A DNA stretch of 64,000 bases, from the NCBI GenBank assembly GCA_013400975.1, contig WBMZ01012204.1, forward strand, positions 1-64,000. The letters run 5' to 3'. Shown piece by piece: positions 29,201 through 44,200 of this stretch. Numbering within the stretch: the first letter of the stretch is position 1; each line of letters opens with the position of its first letter. The notes below the pieces were generated by a model that did no database searches, was not told where the DNA came from, and saw only the letters and a list, made by a program, of their open reading frames with translations. The stretch is from Atrichornis clamosus (Eukaryota; Chordata; Aves; Passeriformes; Menuridae). The position numbers were made by a program, and so were the translations under genes.

Positions 29201-32200
29201 TGGTCTATCAAGTAAGTAAAGACTCAAAGGCAAAACAGAAATAATGAAACAGAGCTATAAGGACAATGTCAATAAGAATTTCACTGCTACAGTGGGAAAT
29301 GACAGTTGTTTTTCTAAGCTTTGTCTCTGATGCAATTTGCATTTGATGTTAATAAAACTTAGACAAAACATACTCTAAAGCTAAAAAAAGTACAATGTGG
29401 AATGCTTCTCAAGTCTCTGACATTATTTACTGAATTTTCAGAGAGCAAAGACATTATCAGCCTACATAACAGTTTCCCACATGTAAAACAGATGAAAAAT
29501 AATGTCTACTTCAAAGACAGCTGAGAGGTTTAAAGCCCACACACGGAGCTTGAACAACACAGTGGGGCTCTATGCAGAGACAAGGGCCTGCTGGCTTACA
29601 CAGGACCAAGGCAATCAACTGGTAATACCCAGCGCCTTTCACTGCAAAACCATGATAAATTCCCAAATTTGAAATTCAGAAAATGCTTAATTTTAAAAGG
29701 AAAGCAAATGGGATTCTTTTTCTTGAATAATCCACATCATAGCAAATGTATCTTATGTAACATATGTGGATATTTGCACCCTATATCATGGTTCTCTGGC
29801 CATACTTCAGAAAATGACTGCAACATTGACAATTGTGACGATGAAATATTTCAGTACTGCCTACCTCAAAAGTCTCTCAACACATGTGCAGGCCTCCCTC
29901 ACATCAGATTTATACCAAAGCATACCATCTCTTGCTAAGCCTACTTATCTACTTAGGCACTATGGTGATGTTACTCAGATGCTTAATATATTTAGTACGT
30001 TTTCTTTCTTCAAAAATTGTATTCAATTTTCCATCTATGCAACGTGTTACTATCTTCCTGAATTTTCCGTGTCATTTTAAGTATCTATGCATTTCTTCCT
30101 CTTAGTTGAAGTCTAGCATATGAGTGTTTTAAAAATATTTTAATATATGGACAGCACTTCATTCTTTTATATCTGAGGTCTCACCTTGTTATGATTTTCT
30201 TGATAAGCTCAAGGAGTAGAGTGCATCCACTGAACAGCATACCAGTATCTCTCATAGCTATTCTGTATGCCATCAATTCCATGATACAAATTGCCTTATT
30301 GTCTGGCCTCTGTTTACAAGATTCAGCTAGTGCACAAGAAGAGTAAAACTATTGCAATTTTCAAGTTAAACCCTGCTGGATGGAGGATTTTCTAGTCCTC
30401 TGCATGCCATGCCACAGCAAGCTGGAATATACACCACTCTCCTTTTGTACATGGGGATTCATCCCTTGAGGTTCACTAGCTCCAAGTTATTAGAAGTTAC
30501 CACTCATCTCACCAGCTGGATTGGCTCCTTGTGGTGTCCAGCAGGATGGCTGCTCTGCTCAGCCTTGGCAGAGGTTGGGACCCTGGTGGTACTTCTGGCA
30601 CTGTCCCACCAACTTTTGACTGTTGCTGTTCCCACTCCAAGATCACTGACAGCTGCTACACATTTTTTTGCTTCACTCATATGTCTTCTCAAACTGACTC
30701 CTTGTTTCAAAAGCCTTTCTGTAAATCCAGGGTTACTGTTTAACCTCGATAATTGAATAACCAGACTAAAAGAACACAATAAGCCTAATCCAATAAAGAT
30801 TACCCATAAGTATGTCAGTTCCTACTGCCTCTAGAAGTATCAAGTTTCTTTTGTATGTCAGGACATTACCTATGGTCTCTGCACCTTCCCAGATAACTAC
30901 CTGTGTTAAAACTCAATGCTGAATATTAGACTCGTATATAAAAGGCTTTCAACTCCTATAGTAAAAGGCAGTAGTTGCATTACCACTGCTTCCTTTTCTC
31001 TGCCCCAACAGGTATAGATCTCTCCTTTCTGGAAAACGCAATCTAACCCAACATAAAACCTTGATGTCCCTTTGTGAATCCAGAAACAAAGACTCTGTCA
31101 AGTTGCCAACAAGATCCAGTTTACTCAGTTTTGCCAACATTTCATCTTCATTCTTTAATAACTTGCCTCCCAGCTCTTAACTTAATGTCTTTTAGGACAC
31201 AGAAAACAAGAGGCTAATGCTGTCAGTCTTCATTTAATTTCTGTTACTGACTTAGCCTCTTCTGCAGTATTTTCCATTCTTGCAGTCATACATCTTCACT
31301 CATATCCATGGGTACTACTATAGTGATATACAGAAAATTGCACCCAACTATACCAGGACAGAACGTGCCCAAAATGCATCAAGTCATTCATCTTCCTTTC
31401 CAAAGGAAAGGAAACTTTCAAGGTTTTGTACCACTTGCTCTCCAGTGGAGTACAGTTCAATGGAAGAGCACAGCAGGACTCTTACACATCCTGACCCTAA
31501 TGGCCTCCAAAAGACTCAATCTGTTCAAGATGTAATGACCAGACGTCACAAGAAAGTAGTTCTGTGTCCTCAAATACATCTCCTCAGACTTGCACTTAAT
31601 GTATTACTCTATGTCCTGAAAGCAAATAATCCTTATTTCCATATTTAATACTGTACCAAATGTCTGCCAAGAAACCACTGAACAAGTCCTTACAACACAG
31701 ACACGGCTGTTCCGTAACAAGTTCAATTTTATATGCACGTGTGATATTTAGAGGATCCTGGTAGCACATTATCAATGTGGTACTGTGGCATACCTGTAAT
31801 TCTTCCACACATTAAAAACAAAGTTCTCAAGAGATTTTCAATATCTGAGGGAAACACTTCAGTATTCAAAAAGCATATCTCACCTTCCTAAACCACTGAA
31901 TGTTTACACACACGATTTTCATGTTACCAAGGCTGCAAATACATACAAGCAGGACTCCCTTCAACCTTAATTTTACTTCGATGCCACACTACCTGTATAT
32001 TTACCAGCCTGTCATCAACCATTATAGCCTTTAATTGCAAGTTTTCTACAACAGAAGCAGTATAAGGAACTGTGAATAGGATCTCCAAGCAACAGAATCA
32101 ATAATTGATACAGCACAAACCAGACTTTGGGTATTATTGCCAAACATGGAATAAAACAGAAGAGAGTAATTTATTGGAAAGAGGACCTGAAATATTTACA

Positions 32201-35200
32201 GAGTGTAGACTCATACCACATACTAGTGTGGCACAGACCTACCAGCTGTTGTATAATAGCCCAAGTCCTTGCAGGTTCGGGGTATTTCAAGGCATGGGTA
32301 AAACATGCTGCACATTCATTATCCTACACAGTGGGAAACCATCTTCCCTCACGCTCTACACGCATTGGGGTCGTTCATCAAACCTTACTTTTCTCTGCAG
32401 GTCTCAGCTTTCTGCTTGCAATGCTGTAGTACAGGAATTCAGGCTAACTTTAAGTCATAGGGTGGAAATACTCAAATCAGTTCAATATTAAGATATCTAC
32501 ATTTGGACTTAGATTTTGAAACAAGCCATTAGGGAACTGAAACCTATGAAATGAAACAATAGATGTCTAACGCAGCATGGGCTGAATTACTCTGTAGACT
32601 GGACTCAATCCCCATTGATTACAGAGGAGCTCAGGCATGTAGTTTACATGTACATACCTACTTGTAAACACCAAAATTTCAGTGTCTTAATCCTGGACTG
32701 AATACCATTGATAACAAGTTATTAAATAAGGCACCCAAGTATGGATTCAGCACATGCTTCAACTCTGTTTAGAACAGTTGTGCCTTAATTAAAACCTCTT
32801 CCTGCACTATTACCACTAAAATCTTGCCCCCTACATACTGAGAAACTAGCATGGAATCAGTGTGCTGCTGAATACCTGCAATTCAAAGGGATGACATGAT
32901 GAATTTATGCATTCAATCTGAGTTTGAAACAAAGGTCAACCAGTCCTTCTCGTAACAGCACCTAACAGCTGTCCCAGGGATCATTACAATAACAGAGAAC
33001 TGCAGGATACAAGATATGCAAACTGTGCCTTCCCAAACTAAGTCTTGCATCATACTTCATAAGGGCCGACAAGACATGGTTTTTAATCTACTGCTATAGA
33101 AACTGCCATATGGCCTGTTTCTTAATCCTCTACAGCTTTGCTGTAAAAGGAAAATCACTGAGGAACAAAGATCTGGGCATGAATTTACAAAAATTGCTTA
33201 AATATGCTAAGAAAACTCATTCCTTAGCAGTCAAAAGCATATAACTCTCAAAAAAACCAAAACTAAAAATAACACCAAAACCAAACAAAACCCAAAGAAT
33301 GAATGAAAGCCATCTTCTTAGTTAATGATGTCCCCTACATCCATAATTCAAAACACTGTATGACACAAAAAGACTTCTTTACAATCATGTGAAGAAAACT
33401 TTTATCAGTTCACACAATTGCTATGTTTCAGCCCACAGAAGTTCCACACATCTGCATATACATATTATCTTAAAGCAGGGAAAACAATCATAAAGGCAAA
33501 ACACATTCTGAAATTTGGATAGGCAGTATTTCAACTCTGCTGCTTTTCATCACAACCAACATCACTTCTTTCTTCTGTCATCCCCTCCATCTGCTTCATT
33601 AGCACAATGATTGTCTTCACATAATGCTGCCAAAAGTTACACAAAAGGGCTCTAACCAGAGCCTCAACAGCTGGCCCTGAATTTGCAATGGATTGCGTGA
33701 ACGTGCACTGCAGAGAGATGCAGGCAGCAACAGGAAGAAGAGGAGGAACAAGAACACCTCACAGGGAACTCTGAAGTGTCCAGCTTTCACTGCTTTCCCC
33801 TGCAACATCAACCTTGGTTTCTTCCAACCATTCTTTTCTGCTGCCCCAGCAAACAGACCAGTTTCACCTGCAGGCCCCTGGCCTGCACCTACTTGCTTCT
33901 TGCTTCTCTGCTAAGGGCACAACTCTGTCACTGACAGAATCTTTCTGTAAAGTGTATCAGCACCACAGGTCTGACAGCTCTAGCTCCAGCACACTTTAAC
34001 TGCTCAAAATTGCCAGTTCCTCAGCAAAAATTTCCAGAGACAAGAGCTCTGTGGAAAAACTCCTCCTGAAACATAGCTGGTAAGAAAAACAGAAGAAGAA
34101 CATTACAGTATGCAAAATACTCAGATTTGTAAAGATAGTATAAATGCAGACAGGCTTCAAACCCCATTTGTTACACTTACTGGTATTACAAAGTCCAGTT
34201 GACAGCTGAGAGAGACAATACACCACAGCAGGAGCTTAAAAAGTTAAGGTTGTTTCTTTGCTTATAGGGTACTTGTGATTATTATTGACTGACTACTTGT
34301 CATTTCTACATGAAATTTGCCACAATCTTAAAATAGGCTCCTATGACAACAGAGTTGACATCACTGGGTAATGAAATTAGATTTCCTTATTGAATTCCAG
34401 AACTGAAGTACAGCTGAAATGCAACAGCCAAAGACAACAACTTTTCAATGCTCCAGTTCAGCCTGTTTACTGTTGATTTGTAGCAGACACCAGGATTCCA
34501 TTTCCTGCAGCAAGTACTGACCTTCTAAAAACATCATGGGGAATAGAAATTAATTCCACTGATGAACCTCTTGATGAAATTAAAAATTCTTTTAAAAAAT
34601 TAAGAAATTAGCAACTACTCAAAAAGCAAAACAGATATTCCGATTTAAAAATGGAACTGTATTTCAAAAATGAGAACTCAAAACCTGACTCAAAAATCAT
34701 TTCAGCTGTAAAAATACTAATTGAAATGTAAATTTAAATGCTCTGTTAGTTTTCACAGAATCACAGAATGGCCTGGTTTGGAAGTGACCTTCAAGGATAT
34801 CTAGGTCTAAACTGCCTGCCATGGGCAGGGACACCTTCCACTAGACCAGCTTGCTCAAAGCACCATCAAGCATGGCCTTGAACACTTCCAGGGATGGAGC
34901 ATTCACAACTTCCAGTGTCTCACCACTCTCACAGTAAAGAACGTCTTCCCAATATCTAATCTAAATCTACTCTCTTTCAGTATCAAACCATTACTCCACA
35001 TTTTGTCACTACACTCGCTGATAAGGAATCCCTGCCCAGCTTTTCTATAGGCCCCCTTTAAGTACTGGAAAACTCCCCAGAGTCCTCTCTTCTCTAGGCT
35101 GAACAATCCCAACTTTTTCAGCCTGTCTTCACAGCCGAAGTGCTCCAGCTCTCTTATCATTTTCATGATCCTCCTCTAGACTCTCTCTGAAAGGTCTTTG

Positions 35201-38200
35201 TCTTGCTTATGCTGGTGGCCCTAGAGCTGGACGCAGCACTCCAGGAGGGGTCTCATGAGAGCAGAGTAGAGGGGGAGAATCCCCTCCCTCAACCTGCTGG
35301 CCATGCTGCTTTTGATGGTCTCCTGTTTGATGCTTCTTTTCTTTTATTACAACAACTGTATTTTTTCTGGAATAAAAAGAAACTTCATCTTTAAAGTTAA
35401 TTCATCTCACCACCACAGAAAAATGGTTCATGTATCACAGTGAAGGGTACATGGGAGGTATGAAGTGAAGAAAAAGGGTTTAGTTTAAAACAAACAGTAC
35501 TGTACACCATAATATAGAATGTTTGTCTGAGATTTTTATCTATCTACATTTTTCCTATCACATGAAAACCAATTAGAAATACATAGCAATAGCCATGCAA
35601 TAACAGGACACTTTTTAGAGAGTACGTTTGCTTCCACTGAAAAATTCAGTATCTGTATTTGCGTGTCACAGTAAAACTTTAACAGCCAGACATCTGAGAA
35701 TTGAAAATGAAATGATGCTGTCTCAGCATACAAAATAAGCACACTACAGAAACAGCAAATAGCCTGGAGACAAGAGGTTCTGTTAAAACAGAATCAAGTT
35801 GGTAAAGGAATTATGCAGAAGTTTGCCTTCATTATTTAGCAGTTATGACCGCAATCAGAAAATCATAAACCCTACTGCAGACTACAAACATTTTTGAAAG
35901 TATTTCACTCACAGTAGGAGTTTTCTCACAATCACACAAAAATAACTGGAACCATATGACATTTCTTGTAGCATCTCTATGTATTTTTCCATGTGATATT
36001 GAGTGGATTACATTTTCAAATTCCTTCTAATTGCAGTTTCTTTTATCTCTCTCTCTCCAAATTCACTTTGGGTGCACTGCCCAGAAGAGTTCAGGGGACA
36101 AAGACAACATTCTTCCCACAACCCTTTCTCAACACTAAACAACTCAAACAAAATAAAGGATGTTAAAAAGAAAACCAACTGACTGTGAAGAAATCAAAGT
36201 AGTATGAACCAGGAGGAACTGCAGCTCTGCTTTCTCCCCCAGTAGCCAAAATAATAGGCCGTGTGCAGGAAACAAAATCACTAGAGACAATGGAGTAAGG
36301 CAACTTCCCACTCTAGCAGACCCAAGAGAAATACCTCAGCAAGTCACAGCACTTTCTGCAGATCAGAGATCCCACAGCAATCAAACTACAGCACTGAAGT
36401 AGGAGCTACTAGGCTTTGCACAGTGGGAAACAGCTTTATGGAAAGGCATGGGACATGATAAGTTTCTTCCTTCTGTGGAGAAGGAGGAAGGCTTGTATAA
36501 ATCCAACAAAAGGGAGACAGAAGACCAATCTTTGCAGAGCTATTTGCCTCGTATTGGCCCACCAGTAGTGAAAGCCGATCCTCAGAGAAAGAGGCAGCTG
36601 GAAACTATAATGTCTCACTAATATGAAAGGGGAGAAAAGAGGCGTATTTTTATATACAAAACTTTTAAATACAGCTCTGTTATAGCTTAGCTTTGATTTT
36701 GTTCTTCCCAAGTAGCTGAGGAGGAATCAGAGAAAGCAAGATCTCCACACTGCTGTCTTGTTTCTTAACAAGTAACAAATTATTTTTTCTCAGCTTCTAG
36801 AGAAATAATGCTAGTATCATTGTTCTGGGGGCAATTCTGACCAAGTGCTCTTCTTGTACCATCGCAATGCAAATTGAAACTGGTTAGCAGATTCCTACAC
36901 TACTTGAGAAACAAATGCTTGTTTGCATTTGTTACATACAGTGGGTGCCTTGCTCTTGTTACCTTTGGCTAAAACAGGAGTTAGCCTATACACAGCCAAG
37001 GAGGGGATTTTTTATTGCAGGACAGATTTCCTCTGAACAGTTTACATGACAGCTGGGCTTTCAGGATCCTTCCAAAGGTTAAAATAACTCATCAGGTGGA
37101 AACATCATCGAGACATGTTGAAATCCATTAACAGAATCCTGTATGCAAATGGGGAAGAGACATCCAGCACAGAAATGAAAAGTCAGAATGTTTACTGAAT
37201 ATTCACCTTTCCCAAAAGAGGCAGTAAGACTCTCATAGATTTTCCCATGAAGGGCTTCAGGCTTTGTTGCTTATGTCAGAGGGCATATTTCAATGTTCAA
37301 TTACATTAACAGAAAGTTCTCCCTTGATTTTGATACTTCTTGTATCTCATCCAAGCTCAGTGACAGTACATCGTGGTATGCCATGGACAGAAAGAAACAC
37401 ACAGGACATACTTAAAAAGAGCAAATGCAAACAGGAGAGTCAGATTTATGAAGCCTGATGCATTTAACTTGTGGTGCTCAGGACACCTTTCACATGCAGC
37501 AGCTCTTCACTAGTTTTCAAAAATGAAATACCACTTTACAAGGGAAAAAACAACTAAACTTGGTATACAATCATAAACACAGTCCATTTGGATTTCCAGC
37601 TAAAACCACTGCAAGTCACTATTCTTCAAGAACTGATAAAATCTATGTCTGTAAAACAGGTGCATCTCAAGAAACGTCTCACAGATCTGAAAAGCACACT
37701 CTTAAGCTTTAGGAATCCCACTAGGCTCATTTGAAGAAACTTTTGAACTCAGCATTAGGTTGCAGTGATAAAAATTTGTGTCTTCCATTTGGGTTTAGAG
37801 ACAATTTGATTCTGCCAATACATTCTCTTTATAAATAGTGATCACTGTTCACTGTTACTACTACTTCACCTACCACAATCATCCTGCTAGCACAGACAGA
37901 GAAAAAAACTTTGGTATAGCCACTACCAGGGTAATCCCTTAAATAAGTAAAATGCTTTCTGCCTTCTCTTACAGGGAAAATAAAGCAATATACATATGAA
38001 CAGCAAATTAAACTGAATTAGCAACTAACCAAGATAAGTAGAGTAAGAGCTGAATCACAAAGCTAGCACAGCAATATCCAGTGCCTGCCTATCTTGTTAA
38101 AGCTCATACAAAACAGGTGCTAACTTTCAAAGGCTGGGTACAGTCTAGACTTTTTAAAGGTTTCTCATAAAATCTCTCAACTATTACAGAAACAGCTGCT

Positions 38201-41200
38201 GCTATACCAGCTACAGGTTTCTGTTTGTTAACCAAGAAGACTGAAAATAGATCAACAGATAAGACGCAAAAGTGCCAGAAAAAGGGTCAATTAGCAGACT
38301 GACAGATGAGTAGAAGCAGCAAACCTCATTCTATCAGTTCTAGAATGATGCTGTTCAAAGGTTGTTCAGAAGATCTCATGAAGTTTTTCTTTGTAACATT
38401 GCTCTGCTTTCAAGGCTTAAGAGTCACAGCTTTTCTTTACAGTCCAAAGCACTTAAGAGCCACAGGCTAAGAGATGATGAATGTGTTCAGATGAACAGAA
38501 GTTAGGCAGAGGTCAAGGATGACCCACACGTGGCCCCACTCTTGAACCCCGAGCCACAAATGTGGCTCAAATCCCTAAACTTCCCTTCCGCAGACATTGG
38601 GCTGGGGCCTAGACACAGCACGACAGCAGTTCTCAGTGTTTATACCAGCCTTTGGCCGGCCCAAGGCACAGGGACAGGACGCAGAGCAAGGCACTCGAGG
38701 AAAAGCAGAAGCTAAGCAGAAGAGGATGACAAGCCTGGGACTGGATCTTAAGAAAAGAGGTCAGAACTATATAAATCATAGTAGCATGCTAACATAACAC
38801 ACCCTTTGAGCAAACTCTGACTGAGCAAGCTCTGCTCTCTGGCACAGCTCAGTGGGTGTCCCACGGCAGTCTTGGACAGACTGGGGCAGAGCTGATGAGG
38901 AGGGACTGCCGGGTGTTGGTAGCTGTTGACTGGGGGTAAGATCTGCAGGCAGAAGGAGAAAATTCTTTTATGGGTTGGATATGTTCATAGCACTACTCAG
39001 CTCATTATAAAACGCTACCTCTGTATTTCTAAAATTTTAATGAATCAAGGCTTACATGGCAGCATGTAAAATGGCAAATTAGGAAAAGTGGAAAAACAGA
39101 AATCTCAGTATTGATCAAGTTCCTGCTGCAAACTTGCAAAGGGAAATTTGACACAGGCTTTAAAATTCGGTTTTTGAGACAACTGCAAACTTGGCCAGGC
39201 TTCTAAGATGAAATACTGTAAAATTACATATCTTTAGAGACACCAAATGGAGGCACTGAAAATAACACCTAACTGAAATAACACCAAAATTCTCAACAGA
39301 AAGGACTGATCCCTGTTTTGCAGTACTTTGTTCAAATTCAAATTCAAATTCATGGACACAGGACACAATTTGCCATTAAGTTAAATAAAAGATCACTCAA
39401 CTACATTTATCACATTGCCTTGCCTTTACTACTATGACAATTTCTGAATAAAAGGAAGTTGCACTCAGCACTTCAGCATTGAAACTGATATTATTTTCAG
39501 ATTATTGGCTCCTACAAAGAAAGAGCGAATGTGGTGATTTATAAAAAGGCATTACAAGCCCACAGGACATTCTAGAAGTCTCACTTTATTCTGAACTTTC
39601 CCAGGAGATGCCAAAGAAATGGGTTACAAACAGAAATTATTAGCATGAGATCCCCACTCTTCCTGAAGTATTATGGGACAAGACAAATCACATCTCACTG
39701 CTTTGCCCTCAAACTATTAAGTAGTTTTTATAAGCTAAGCAGAAGTATGAAGCAATAATGAGACTTTTCTTCTTCAAAACAAGTTTAATCCATCCTGTAA
39801 ACTCCTCAAAACACAATGCATTGCACCAACCAGGGCAGCTACTTGGTTTCTCTGTGCCTCTTGATAAAACTATTCCATTGACCGAGATAGGATAGAGAGT
39901 CTAACACCTACATTTCTGCCTCATTTCATACATGCATAACAACTTGGATTGCTGTAGATTATCTGATGCAAGACAAATGCAGTGCTGTGAAGAATCACAA
40001 TGTATCTTTATATTGTTCTCAAGATTATTTGTTTATATTTAAAATGAACATATATGCCAATAAGTATTCCTTTCTCAACATAAATCAGGTTTGCAGAAAC
40101 AAATTAAACTTACAATGATTCCCCTAACAAAATAGTACAGAGTGCTTTCTTACTGGATAAACTCATTCACCACTGAGGAAAAGAGTGATCCTCAAGAATG
40201 TGAGTTAGGTCACAAGGCACCACTGAAGATGGCAGTGGCACAAAGCGCAGTTGGAGACATGTCACTAGGGGACTGCCCTTGGGATTAATACTGGGGCTAA
40301 CACTGTTAAACAACTTCATTAAAAACCTGGATGATGGGGCAGAGCACACACTCAGTAGGTTTGCAGGTGAAATAAAGGAGTGACTGCTAACACCAGATGG
40401 TTGCATTACCATTCAGAAGGATCTGGACAGGCTGGAGAACTGCAGCCAACAGGAACCTCATGAAGTTCTACAAACAGAAGAGCAAAGTCCTGCACCTGGT
40501 CAGAAATAACCCCACGTATTGCTACACACTGGCAGCTGGTCAGATAGAAGGCAGCTTTGCCAAAAATGACCTTAGGATCCTGGTAGACAAGTTGAACATG
40601 AGCCACGAATACTTTTGCAGAAAAAAAAATGCCAACAGCCTCCTGTTACATTAGAAAGAGCACTGTCAGCAGGTAAAGGGAGATGATCATTCCTTACTGA
40701 TCAGCCCTGGTGAGGATGTATCTACTGAACTCTGTCCAGCACTGGGACTGGACTGGGCTTCCCACTTACAATAATGTTATGGGCTTACTGGAGCAAGTCC
40801 AGGACAGGGCCATGGAGATGACTAAGAAATATCTTTATATAAGGATGTCCTGGTTTATGGGGATGTAGTAAAAGAATGTATTCTCCCCCATCTGCATCAG
40901 CCCTGATGAGCCGTTAATGACAGGTCTCTTGTAACAACTGCCCGGTGCTTGGCCCCTCGGACTGCAAGCTGGTTCGATAAGATAAGGGAAACCCTGGGGT
41001 GAGGTTGGGTCCCTTTTGGCTTCACAAAAGACACAGCTGGGAGAGCTTCCCCCTGAAAGCACCAACAATAATCACACCCACACTGAGGAGGCCATCTCTG
41101 TTAATGGGCCATCATGGACAATGGGCAGCTGGAACGACCCAACCACCCAGAACCTCCCAAACTATCTTATCTCATCATTCCATTGGGAAATGCTCTGCCC

Positions 41201-44200
41201 TGGGGGGCAGGTACGTGGACATTCCTGTTGGAATATAATGAAGCCTGCCTGGACCCTGGGGTACACTCTCTCTGACATTGTCCCAGCAGATCTGAGGGAG
41301 CTGCAGGACCTCCGAAGTACCACCACTCTCAGCCTGGACTGCATCCACCATTTTCCACCAGACTGCAACCCCCACTCCCACTGGACTGCAACTCCCACTC
41401 CCACTGGACTTCAACCACTGCCCACCTGCACTGCAGCCCCCCTGCCTCACCAGCGCCCCCACCCGGGTGTGGCCACAGCTACACCACAGGGGAAACCGGG
41501 TGACAGGTGGGGAGTCTGTTACTGGTGTTTGTTGTATTGTCGTTGTTTGTTCCGTTGGGTTATATCTATCTTTCTATCTTAGTAAAGAACTGTTATTCCT
41601 TTTCCCACATTTGTGCTCAAAAGCCTTGTAATTTTCAAAACTACAATAATTCGGGGTGGAAGGGGTAATTCTTTCCATTCCAGGAGGGTTCCTGCCTTCC
41701 TTGGCAGACATCTCCTTTTCAAACTAAGACAAAGGAGACGCTGAGAGTTGGGACTGATCAGCCTGGAGAAGGGATGACTCAGGTTCAGACAAGATGGCTC
41801 TTATTAATGTGTATAAATAAATGATGGGAAGGAAGGAAGAAGAGAGAGTCAGATTCTTCCTAACAATGTCCACCAACAGGGCAGGAAACAATGGGAACAA
41901 CTCCATGTCATTCCATTAGAACAGAAAGAAACAGTTTGGCTTTTTACTGTGACAGAGGTCAAACACTTCAACAGGTTGCCTACAGAAGTTCTAGAGTCTC
42001 CATCTGCAGAGGTATTCAAAACACAACTGGACAGTCCTGGACAACCCGCTTTTGCTGACCCTGCTTAAACAGCAGCTTGGATTAGATGACCTTAAGAGGT
42101 CCCCTCCAACCTAAACAATTCTGTGGGCCTGTGAAGATGATATAAGAAGTTTGAGAATCTGTGCTGAAAACTAAGTCACCAGGCTAGGAAGGTGTTCATG
42201 TTTAGTCCCCTGTTCTGCCAGACTTCTTTTTCATAAGCCAAAGCATTTATCTTAGTTACTAACTACCACAATCGGCCTAACTCAGATCCTGGAAGGACAA
42301 GCATACAAGCAATTGAAAAAAATGCTCTTTCAATGACTTAATATAATGAGGCATTCTGCTTCCTTTTTTTCTCTGAAGTGCCTGGTTAACCAATTTCCAA
42401 AATAGAACACAGAACCAGCTCGGTTGCAAGGTTATTTCTTTATGGCACTTTTTATTTAAATGTGTGCATTTACTGTTGACGAGAACGAAGAAAGGACAAG
42501 CCATACGACTTCATGTATGTTTTCCACCACATTGCAGCCTAATTTATTCAAGTAGAAAAAAAAAGTCATCCTACAGAAAGAAGAATAAAGAGAAGACGAC
42601 ACCAAAGGTTGATGCTGCCTATGCAAGTCCATTTATTTATTAACAGTGCAGAAATTTTGCATGTGGTAAACTTTAATGGGAATAGAGAAGGGGGCTTCAC
42701 TCCTAAAATAGCTAACTTACGTATTACTGCAACTGTTATTTTCATTTTAAAACCAGATTTAGAGCTAAGTGTACAAAAACACAAAGAAATCGTAAGAAGT
42801 TGTAAAAGTATTAGAAAGAAAAGCCCTAAATAATGCAGCATTTCATGGGCCACTGTCTTGTTTTACCACATCTGTACTTTGATTGCCTGCACCTGAAAAG
42901 TGCATTTATGGGCCATTAGGAAAAGGCACTGAAACTTGGGAGATACCTAACAGGCTGCAATCCAATGCCTATGCCTGAAATACCTAGAAATGGCACAAGT
43001 CTGGCTATCTCCCTGGTTGAAATGTACACATTCCAACTTTGAACACCATCATAATGCTCCAGGTCCACTTCCCAGAAAAGTTTGTTGTTTTTCACATGAT
43101 TAAAATCACTCTGCTTTTGACCATCTCTGAGACCATCACAAAGGTATGCTGTAATACAATAACCTAGAAATGCACTGCTTACGGTGTTACATCAATGAAA
43201 TAACAGAGAATCTGTGCCACAGTCAGCCTTTTAATTGAAATGGAAAGGACAAGAAAGCCTGGGGCTGCTGACTGAGGCAGAATACATCAAATTAAAGTGC
43301 CAAATTAAAGCAAATGTAGCTTTTATAAAGTAAACTAAAGTAAATTCTTTTATTTACAAGTTCAACATAGGAACAGCTGTAAGCTGGGGTCATCTACTGT
43401 TGCTGTAGTACTCTGAATGCTCAGCATGCATTAGAAAAATTAAACTTTGGATGGATGAACTGCACAGAAGATCAATTACAGCCCTTCTCCTACGAAAACT
43501 CCATGAAATAAATGGATGTTCCCATGTGCTGCCTAGCATAGACATGTTGGCCCTGTTAAAGATAGCATGGCCATTGAATTGAGGAGCATGCGCTGTATCT
43601 GAGACGAGGTCAGGTGCAGAAGCCACATGAGGAAGTTCCCCTAGACTGGGAGATTCCAAAACAAAAGTAGTAAGAACTCTACTGCCACTGTGCATACCAC
43701 CCTCATAACTAATCCAGGATGTTCTTACTCTAAAGTGGATCCTTTTGTGAATGGTGGACAAATATACTCACAGCCAGACTGAGAGAACTGGTAACACTGA
43801 CACCCTGTTTTCAAGTGACCAAGAACATAGATGTGCCACTGCCACACGTTACTGAGAAAACTACCCTTCCTTGGACTCAATCCTACTCCCAGAAGCTCCA
43901 CATCCACCATACAACTTCAAAGAAAAGAGTAAATCAATGCCAAAGATCAAGGCTAAAGATTCAAAAAAGGTCCCTGTGGGGCCACAAGTCCTGCCAGCAA
44001 ACCTGTTCCAGCATGGGCTCCTCCTCTTAATTTATCAGCCCTACCCTTACTATGTTGCATGACTTCATGCGAATCCACTGTTCTTCCATTTCCCTTCCCA
44101 CTCTTTGTCTATATCATCTGTGTACACTGGAAGCTCATGAGATCAGAGCCTAGCTCTGCTCTCACCATGACTAGCTCAGCAGGGTTCAGACTTTGACTGG

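Noticed and set aside
39333..39352. Three copies of the hexamer CAAATT
   Set aside because: Too short to be more than simple sequence.
40921..40990. GGTTCGA motif as a possible tRNA T-loop
   Set aside because: It lies in an LTR; no cloverleaf stems or A box could be drawn around it.
41016..41582. 188-codon plus-strand open frame
   Set aside because: It lies wholly inside a solo LTR and is kept open by a C-rich tandem repeat; no family resemblance.
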